Made by a program: the position numbers and the translations under genes. From an uncultured Bacteroidota bacterium (GTDB lineage Bacteria > Bacteroidota > Bacteroidia > Bacteroidales > F082), in the NCBI GenBank assembly GCA_900542475.1, contig UQNO01000020.1:1-37075 (forward strand): 37,075 nucleotides of DNA, given 5' to 3'. Shown here in pieces: positions 30,992 through 37,075 of this stretch. Below the pieces are notes generated by a model, which saw nothing but the letters and a program-made list of their open reading frames with translations, was not told the origin of the DNA and searched no databases. Positions within the stretch are counted from its first letter, which is position 1; each line of letters begins with the position of its first letter.

Positions 30992-33283
30992 ATGAAGAAA
31001 TTGGCGTTTTTTGTATCTGTGACGCTGCTTTGGGCCGCACAGATGTTTGCTGCCCCGGTCGATGTTGACACGGCGAAGGCTCTTGGATTGAAATACTTGA
31101 AAAACAACGTGCTCTCGGCGAAGAATATCAATGCTGTCGAGCATGTTTACACTTTAAATGACGAAAATGAGGTTCCATGCCTTTACATATTCAACTATGA
31201 TGGCGGTTTTGTCGTGTTAGCTGCTGATGACCGCGCATATCCTGTTTTGGGGTATTCAAATGAAAGTTGCTTTGACGCTGACAATATCCCTGACGGTATG
31301 CGATATTTTCTTGGCCACTTTGGAAGACAGATTCAATATGCAGTTGATAATGAATTGGTTGCGGAAGAAGAGATAGCCTCTCAATGGGAGCTTCTACGTA
31401 AAGAGGGCGTCACGACGAGAACAAGAATGAACAAGGCTGTCAGTCCTCTTTTGGCAACGACATGGAATCAGGATTATCCATACAACTATTATGCTCCGGC
31501 GTGCAATAACTCTTGGCTTGGCAATCACTGCTACGCTGGCTGTGTGGCTACATCAATGAGTCAGGTGATGAAGTTCTGGAACTGGCCGGAGACGGGTGTC
31601 GGAGAGCATTCATACAACACCAGTTCATATCCGGGCAATGGCGCTGCTTTGTCGGCTAACTTTGGCGAAGCCACATATAACTGGGCAATCATGCCGAACT
31701 CCCTCGGCTCTCAAGCCAATGACGCCGCAAAGGCTGTCGCTCTCTTGATGTATCACTGCGGAGTGTCTGTGGATATGGACTTCTCTCCAAACGGCAGCGG
31801 CGCACATACAGAAGATGTCGCCCCGGCACTTATCAACTATTTCAGATATGGTCTCAACGCCAGCGTGAAGTCTCGCGACTCCTACACCAAGACGAAATGG
31901 GAAGACATGCTTGTTGCACAGTTGGACCGAGGTCTCCCGATGGTTTATGCCGGCTATGGCAACAATGGTGGACATGCGTTCAATTGCGACGGATATAACG
32001 ACAGTCGTATGTTCCATTTTAACTGGGGATGGAGCGGAATGGGAAACAATTATTTTCAACTTGATGCTTTGAATACAGCGAACGGCTCTTTTAATGATTA
32101 TCAGAGAGCGGTGTTCGATATCATGCCTGATTATGTCTATAGCGCTGTGGTTCCGGCTATTGAGACATTGAACGCCGAAGTGGAAAATGCGATTACTAAA
32201 ACCGTGACACTTAGCTGGGTGGTTCCTGCAACATCTCTTTCTGGCGACGCTCTCGCGTCTGTCCAACGGATTGTTCTGAAACGCAATGGCACTACAATCC
32301 AGACTTTCAACAACCCCCAACCTGGCGATTTGGTCGCTTTTGAAGATGAGGTAGCCGATTACGGGGCATACGAATATTCAATTGTAGGTGTCAACAATGA
32401 CCATGAAGGTGTGTCGTTTTCACAGGTGGTGGTCGTAGGGCCAAGTTGCACATGGCGACTCATCTGCCAGACGACAAACTTCCAAGGCTGGAATGACGGC
32501 ATATTGCAGATAGTTTGCGCCAATGGTGTGATATTTAAGGAAATTACCATGACATCATCATCGCCTTTAAGTGAAAAAATACGTTTGCCGGAAGGTGATT
32601 TCTCGCTCAACTGGGTGGCTCCGATGACGACAGTGTCATCAATCACTATTACTTTGAAAAATCCGGCAAATCAGACAGTTTACACATTCTCGGGTTCGTC
32701 GGCACAGCTCAACGGTACTGTTTTCTCCGGCAATAATGATTGCCCTGAATGCACCGCGCCTACGGGATTTGCCGGTGAGTTTGTCTATCAGAATGGCGTG
32801 AGCGGAACGCTTCTCTCCTGGAACTGCGATTATTCTCCTTCAAAATTCAAGATTTACAGAAGCAATGACGGTGTCGAATATGCCGAAGTTGATAATGTTG
32901 ACGGTAGCGTCCATGAGTATTTCGACGACATTGAGAATGGTACATATTATTATAAGGTGACGGCCTACAACTCGGCATGCGAGTCCGATCCGGCACAAAC
33001 ACCTGACAACGTTGATTATGTGACGGTGACAGTGGCATCGGTGGCCGAAAACTCAATCAATGCGAGGGTGTATCCTAACCCGACAACGGGTAATCTGAAG
33101 ATAGAAGCCGACAATTTAAACAAGGTGGCTGTATATAATCTCGTCGGTCAAAAAGTATATGAAGAAAATATTAATGGTGACGAGAGCGTTATTAATATGA
33201 AAGAGTTTGGAAGTGGTGTCTATATGGTGAAAATCACGACCGCGACGGGCTCGATAACACAGAAAATTTCAGTAGTTGAATAA
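30992..33283 (+). CDS. C10-family cysteine protease with type IX sorting domain, paralogue 1
   Basis: A secreted streptopain-like (C10) protease, related to SpeB and Prevotella interpain. Order: signal peptide (1-20), Spi/I69-like inhibitory propeptide (~22-140, with YIFNYDGGFVVLAADDRAYP), catalytic domain (~150-375) with nucleophile C184 in YAGCVATSMSQVM and H328 in GGHAFNCDGY, then the Trp-rich FNWGWSGMGNNYF. After it come fibronectin III-like beta domains and a C-terminal type IX sorting domain starting VYPNPTTGNLKI and ending KISVVE. It should be exported by the Sec system and then by type IX secretion to the cell surface. It is 38 bases before a paralogue of the same layout. At 763 aa it is large for the family because of the extra domains. 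Confidence 0.93.
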   Translation: MKKLAFFVSVTLLWAAQMFAAPVDVDTAKALGLKYLKNNVLSAKNINAVEHVYTLNDENEVPCLYIFNYDGGFVVLAADDRAYPVLGYSNESCFDADNIPDGMRYFLGHFGRQIQYAVDNELVAEEEIASQWELLRKEGVTTRTRMNKAVSPLLATTWNQDYPYNYYAPACNNSWLGNHCYAGCVATSMSQVMKFWNWPETGVGEHSYNTSSYPGNGAALSANFGEATYNWAIMPNSLGSQANDAAKAVALLMYHCGVSVDMDFSPNGSGAHTEDVAPALINYFRYGLNASVKSRDSYTKTKWEDMLVAQLDRGLPMVYAGYGNNGGHAFNCDGYNDSRMFHFNWGWSGMGNNYFQLDALNTANGSFNDYQRAVFDIMPDYVYSAVVPAIETLNAEVENAITKTVTLSWVVPATSLSGDALASVQRIVLKRNGTTIQTFNNPQPGDLVAFEDEVADYGAYEYSIVGVNNDHEGVSFSQVVVVGPSCTWRLICQTTNFQGWNDGILQIVCANGVIFKEITMTSSSPLSEKIRLPEGDFSLNWVAPMTTVSSITITLKNPANQTVYTFSGSSAQLNGTVFSGNNDCPECTAPTGFAGEFVYQNGVSGTLLSWNCDYSPSKFKIYRSNDGVEYAEVDNVDGSVHEYFDDIENGTYYYKVTAYNSACESDPAQTPDNVDYVTVTVASVAENSINARVYPNPTTGNLKIEADNLNKVAVYNLVGQKVYEENINGDESVINMKEFGSGVYMVKITTATGSITQKISVVE

Positions 33284-33321
33284 AATAACAAAATCAAATT
33301 ATTAATCCAATTTTAATCAAA

Positions 33322-35898
33322 ATGAAAAAACTATTAACATTAGTAATTGCTGTAATCATCGGAATGGGCGCCTTATATGCGAACCCGGTCGATGTGAATG
33401 CGGCGAAGTCGTTAGGACAGATGTTTGTCCAGGCTAATTTTAAACAGACAAGAAATGCTGATTTGCAGTTGTATTACACAGTGACATCGGACAACGGTCA
33501 GCCTTGCGCCTATGTTTTCAACATCGGTAACGAAGGCTTCGTGATTGTTGCTGCTTCCGACAATGTTCGTCCTATACTCGGTTATTCGGAAGAGAGTGCA
33601 TTCGATGCAAGCAACTTGTACAATGGTGCTATGTACATGCTTGAGACCTACCAAAACAGTATCGGCTATGCCATAGAGAAAAACATAAGCGCAACACCTG
33701 ATATCAAGTCGGAATGGATAGCGCTCGGCAACTGCGGTAAGTTAAACAACAGCAGAGTGGAAACAGTCGGACCACTTGTCAAGACCAAGTGGAACCAGGA
33801 CAGCCCTTACAATCTGTATTCACCTCCGACACAGGGCGGACACGAAGGTTCTGCCGGCCGCTGCTATGCGGGTTGCGTGGCAACAGCAATGAGCCAGGTG
33901 ATGAAATACTGGAATTATCCTATCACAGGAACCGGCAGTCACTCGTATAATTGCGTTGGCTATGGTCCGACATACTATAACTATGGCACTCAATCGGCTG
34001 ACTTCGGTGCGACAACATATCAGTGGGACCTTATGCCGGTGTCATTGAACAATGCTTCACAGGCACAGATTGAAGCGGTGGCTACGTTGATGTATCACTG
34101 CGGTGTTTCCGTCAATATGACATTTGACTGGGACGGCAGCGGCGCACATTCAGAAAGCGTTCCTCCTGCGATGGCAAGTTATTTCGATTATAACTATTGC
34201 CAGAAAAAGCACAGAAGCTCATATTCTCTCGCCAACTGGATATCATTGCTTAAAACGGAATTCGACCTCGGTCGCCCGGTGTACTATTCAGGACAAAGCA
34301 ATGAGGGTGGTCACGCTTTCGTTTGCGACGGATATGATGAGAACGACTTGATGCACTATAACTGGGGCTGGGGCGGCTCAAACGATGGCTGGTTCGCAGT
34401 AGATGCCATCGAATATGCCTCAAACGCCGCGGCTATATTCAACTATGTTCCATCGCACGTTTATAACAACACAGTTCAGGCTCCATCAAACGTGACGGCA
34501 ACCAAGACAAACGACCTGGCTCAAGAAGCCACAATCACTTGGACCAACCCGACCAAGACAATAAACAACCAAAATGTCTCTTCATACGAGCAAATAGTTG
34601 TGAAAAGAGACGGCAAAGTCATCCATACATTTGATAACCCTACCCCGGGCGCAAGCATGTCGTTCGTTGACAGTAACGTGCCTTGCTACAGTACATTTGA
34701 ATACAGAGTGTTCGCCGTGAAAGATGGTGTCAATGGAGTTTCCGGTTTGACTTCTGAATCATTCGGACCTACATGTGAATGGAAGATTGTCGCCACATCG
34801 GCGAATATGCAAGGCTGGAAGAGCGGTTACATCGTGTCATACGATGGCGCAGGTCGTGAGATTGACAGATTCACTATGACAAGTAGCAACCCTACAACTT
34901 ATTCAATGCAGATGACTCTCGGCAAGGTGTCTTTCGCATGGAAAGCCGGCTCGGACAATATTACACTTACATTCAAGATTAAAGATTCAACAGGCGCAGT
35001 CGTTTATCAGTATGAGGGCAACTCATCGGATATTCCTGAAGGTGTTTTATATGAAGGCAACAACAGTTGCGGCAACACCGCTCCAACAGCGGTTCCGACA
35101 AATTTACAAGCCACAGACGATGGCAATAACATCGTTCTTACATGGGAAGGCTCTGTCGGGTCAAACTATGGCTTCAACGTTTATCGCGACGGTTTGCTTT
35201 GCGATTTAACACAAACAAATGAATTTATCGATGAAGCCCCGGCTCTCGGCGGTCACTGCTATCAGGTTTGCCTCCTCGGCGACGGCGGCGAGTCGGAACT
35301 TTCAAACGAGGTCTGTGGTACGGCAGGAGAAGGCTGCGACCCCGCTAAAAATGAATGGTACTATACCCAAGCAAACGGCAAACCTGTCATCACTTGGGAA
35401 CTTCCTGATAACACAGAAGGTCTGGAAGCATTCTTCATCTACAGAAAAGTTAATGAAGACGGTGTGTATGAACGCGCGAAGATTGTCGGTTCAAACAAAA
35501 CAGAATACAAAGAAACCAAGTCTCTTGAAATAGGAAACTGGTATTACTACAGAGTAATCGCTTATTATAAAGCCATCGATTGCTATTCGGCACCGGCAAA
35601 AAGCAAGTATGGCAATGAGTATTTTGTGAAGTTTTACTTCGGTCCTGAAGATGTTGCCGAGGATATGGCACAAGAAATTGAACTGTATCCAAACCCGGCG
35701 AAAGACGTCCTTACAGTGAAAGCCGAAGGCCTGGACAACGTGGTCGTTTACAATTCACTCGGACAAAAAGTGTTTGAACAAAAAGTTGATGCGGAAGAGA
35801 CAACAATCAACACAAACAACTTCGATGCCGGTGTTTATATGGTTCGCATCATTGCCAATGGCAAAGAGATGACCCGCAAAATTTCGGTACTTAAATAG
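33322..35898 (+). CDS. C10-family cysteine protease with type IX sorting domain, paralogue 2
   Basis: The same architecture as the preceding gene, 858 aa. Signal peptide 1-20 (ALYA before Asn), I69-like propeptide (~22-140, YVFNIGNEGFVIVAASD), catalytic domain with C185 in YAGCVATAMSQVMKYW and H331 in GGHAFVCDGYDE, and the YNWGWGGSNDGWF strand. The following region contains one more fibronectin-like unit than paralogue 1, which explains the greater length. It ends in a type IX sorting domain (LYPNPAKDVLTV to KISVLK). The two genes appear to result from a tandem duplication and are probably one operon. Confidence 0.93.
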   Translation: MKKLLTLVIAVIIGMGALYANPVDVNAAKSLGQMFVQANFKQTRNADLQLYYTVTSDNGQPCAYVFNIGNEGFVIVAASDNVRPILGYSEESAFDASNLYNGAMYMLETYQNSIGYAIEKNISATPDIKSEWIALGNCGKLNNSRVETVGPLVKTKWNQDSPYNLYSPPTQGGHEGSAGRCYAGCVATAMSQVMKYWNYPITGTGSHSYNCVGYGPTYYNYGTQSADFGATTYQWDLMPVSLNNASQAQIEAVATLMYHCGVSVNMTFDWDGSGAHSESVPPAMASYFDYNYCQKKHRSSYSLANWISLLKTEFDLGRPVYYSGQSNEGGHAFVCDGYDENDLMHYNWGWGGSNDGWFAVDAIEYASNAAAIFNYVPSHVYNNTVQAPSNVTATKTNDLAQEATITWTNPTKTINNQNVSSYEQIVVKRDGKVIHTFDNPTPGASMSFVDSNVPCYSTFEYRVFAVKDGVNGVSGLTSESFGPTCEWKIVATSANMQGWKSGYIVSYDGAGREIDRFTMTSSNPTTYSMQMTLGKVSFAWKAGSDNITLTFKIKDSTGAVVYQYEGNSSDIPEGVLYEGNNSCGNTAPTAVPTNLQATDDGNNIVLTWEGSVGSNYGFNVYRDGLLCDLTQTNEFIDEAPALGGHCYQVCLLGDGGESELSNEVCGTAGEGCDPAKNEWYYTQANGKPVITWELPDNTEGLEAFFIYRKVNEDGVYERAKIVGSNKTEYKETKSLEIGNWYYYRVIAYYKAIDCYSAPAKSKYGNEYFVKFYFGPEDVAEDMAQEIELYPNPAKDVLTVKAEGLDNVVVYNSLGQKVFEQKVDAEETTINTNNFDAGVYMVRIIANGKEMTRKISVLK

Positions 35899-35923
35899 TT
35901 TGAAATTGAAAAGTCTTTAAGCG

Positions 35924-36050
35924 ATGATGAGTTTTTTTTGTTGACTTTCCTGCTGACAGGTCTGGAACGGCCATCGTCACCGATGGTGAAAAAACCATCG
36001 TCGTAGATATTGACAAAGTCAATTTCGAAGACGGAAGTATAAATATGTAA
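35924..36050 (+). other. Possible frameshifted small ORF
   Basis: From 35931 to a TAA at 36048 one frame stays open for 39 codons and reads like protein (FVDFPADRSGTAIV, then KTIVVDIDKVNFEDGSINM). It lacks a start, but ATG ATG AGT just upstream would join it if the run of eight T at 35932-35939 had seven. It ends five bases before the terminator. It may be a broken gene, a sequencing error or chance. Confidence 0.25.
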
Positions 36051-36054
36051 TACG

Positions 36055-36097
36055 AAAGGATTGTTCACATCGAAATTTGTGAACAATCCTTTTTTTT
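36055..36097 (+). terminator. Intrinsic terminator after the protease operon
   Basis: A perfect 15-bp stem (AAAGGATTGTTCACA 36055-36069 with 36078-36092) and an 8-base loop end in a run of T to 36097. It separates the proteases from the next gene. Confidence 0.9.
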
Positions 36098-36132
36098 AGC
36101 AAATCGTGCTTCGACATAAAATATAATCTATC

Positions 36133-37075
36133 ATGAAAAAGAAATCAATAGTTTTGTTATTCTTCTGTTTGCTGTTCAACATTGTGGAGGCTCAAATTGA
36201 TCTCAACGAGATGGCAAACGCCAATTCATATCACAGAGTCGCGCAGATTAAAGGAACAGAAAAACTTTTGCAGGATTATTTTTCAGAAGTTTCAAATAAC
36301 AACGACACTCTTTATGTTATCCTCTGTCCATTGATGTTCTGCCCTCGCTGCGAAGCCGAAATCAATGTGGTTCAAGAGCTTCTTTATATGCGTAATCCCG
36401 ACAATCCTATGGTTTTTATAGCTTCTTTTCCCAATAAACAGGCGGCGCAAAAATATGTGTCCAAGAAATTCTATTGCGACGATGTCATATATGACACCAA
36501 CTTGTCATTCAAGTCGTTTTTGGCATTCAGAACCGACGATCCCCGCATACCCTTCATAATGAAAATAGACAGGAAGTCAGGACGTTTGCTCACCGGAGGC
36601 GATTATCTCGCTATAAACAACGAATTTGCCGACGCATTGGTTCGACATACAGAGCCGATGCCATATTACGGCGAGTTGTGGGAAGGAATAATCACGTTCA
36701 AGCACGCAGTCTCAAACTGTGACGACAATAACTACAAGAAAGCCAAAATAATACGCAACGTGACGCTGCCACACGATAGCGCCACCATCGTGTCAAATAT
36801 AGTTTCCCCCAAGGTAAGCAACGGTTATCTTTCGTTTGCCGATGAATTGGACAACAGCATTTATCTGTATTCACTGTCCGAAAATGCCGACAATATTGCT
36901 TTCGTCGGTAAATACTTCCTTACTGAAAGCGAAGAGTTGACGTTCGTGTCTATAAAACATGAACAGTATTTCCACTTGAGAGACAACAACATGGTGCTTG
37001 CAATGTGTTTGACAGGTTATATGATAAATCCAGACACACTCGTTTATTCGGTCTCTGTGCCAAATCTTGAATATG
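36133..37075 (+). CDS. Exported thioredoxin-like protein with CPRC motif (partial, cut by window end)
   Basis: The frame begins at the ATG at 36133 and stays open through the last base (314 codons), so the C-terminus is missing. A signal peptide of 20 residues (IVEA before Gln) leads to a mature domain with LYVILCPLMFCPRCEAEINV: C70-P-R-C73 looks like the redox pair of a thioredoxin-like fold, with an extra C65 nearby. Strand-rich sequence follows (residues ~110-314), perhaps a beta-propeller as in similar Bacteroidetes proteins, but this is a guess. Substrate and role are unknown. It lies just after the protease terminator, so it is a separate transcript. Confidence 0.65.
   Translation, partial: MKKKSIVLLFFCLLFNIVEAQIDLNEMANANSYHRVAQIKGTEKLLQDYFSEVSNNNDTLYVILCPLMFCPRCEAEINVVQELLYMRNPDNPMVFIASFPNKQAAQKYVSKKFYCDDVIYDTNLSFKSFLAFRTDDPRIPFIMKIDRKSGRLLTGGDYLAINNEFADALVRHTEPMPYYGELWEGIITFKHAVSNCDDNNYKKAKIIRNVTLPHDSATIVSNIVSPKVSNGYLSFADELDNSIYLYSLSENADNIAFVGKYFLTESEELTFVSIKHEQYFHLRDNNMVLAMCLTGYMINPDTLVYSVSVPNLEY

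Overview
The window is a stretch of chromosome from a member of the Bacteroidetes, most likely an uncultured Bacteroidales. Three signs support this: many promoters carry the Bacteroidetes -7 element TAnnTTTG; the type IX secretion protein PorT occurs together with secreted proteases that end in type IX sorting domains; and several gene orders are Bacteroidetes-like (parA-parB-DUF5683-dapB-lepB, ftsK-lolA, rpsF-rpsR-rplI). Almost all of it is housekeeping backbone. I see no CRISPR array, prophage, integrase or intact insertion sequence.

Layout. 1-77: 3' end of a 5S rRNA gene and its terminator. 156-1530 (+): a metallophosphoesterase lipoprotein and a small exported protein. 1694-5901 (-): an rRNA/tRNA 2'-O-methyltransferase, the rpsF-rpsR-rplI operon, a UDP-GlcNAc 2-epimerase, radC and rpsT. 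6222-6572 (+): a lone small protein built of 11-residue beta repeats, the most unusual gene here. 6844-11378 (-): two tRNA methylthiotransferases (mtaB, miaB), a lipoate ligase and an outer-membrane beta-barrel protein. 11461-11671 (-): two nearly identical tRNA-Glu genes. 11799-14881 (-): aminotransferase, heptose-phosphate kinase and porT. 15015-17508 (+): a membrane protein, lpxD and lpxC (lipid A synthesis).

17505-26394 (-): a long same-strand block read as parA, parB, a DUF5683 protein, dapB, lepB, ftsK, a LolA-like carrier and a glycosyltransferase. It joins chromosome segregation, lysine/peptidoglycan precursor synthesis, protein export and envelope assembly. 26510-30790 (-): a PUR-like nucleic-acid binding protein, a DnaQ-like exonuclease, an orphan lipoprotein, a LexA/CI-like HTH-S24 repressor and an orphan protein. 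30992-35898 (+): two tandem C10 (streptopain-like) cysteine proteases with type IX secretion tails. 36133 to the end (+): an exported thioredoxin-like protein cut by the window edge.

The points most worth a second look are: (1) the beta-repeat protein at 6222, whose pattern resembles what I remember of the 7(1) 'septoil knot' family; (2) two copies of a ~140-bp MITE-like repeat, one of which supplies the last 22 codons and the stop of miaB; (3) an LpxC lacking the FabZ half that is normally fused to it in this phylum, with its stop codon overlapping that of a convergent gene; (4) the tandem protease locus and a possible frameshifted small ORF after it; (5) a chromosomal S24 repressor with a palindrome in its leader. 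I found no clearly new multi-gene defence or mobile system.
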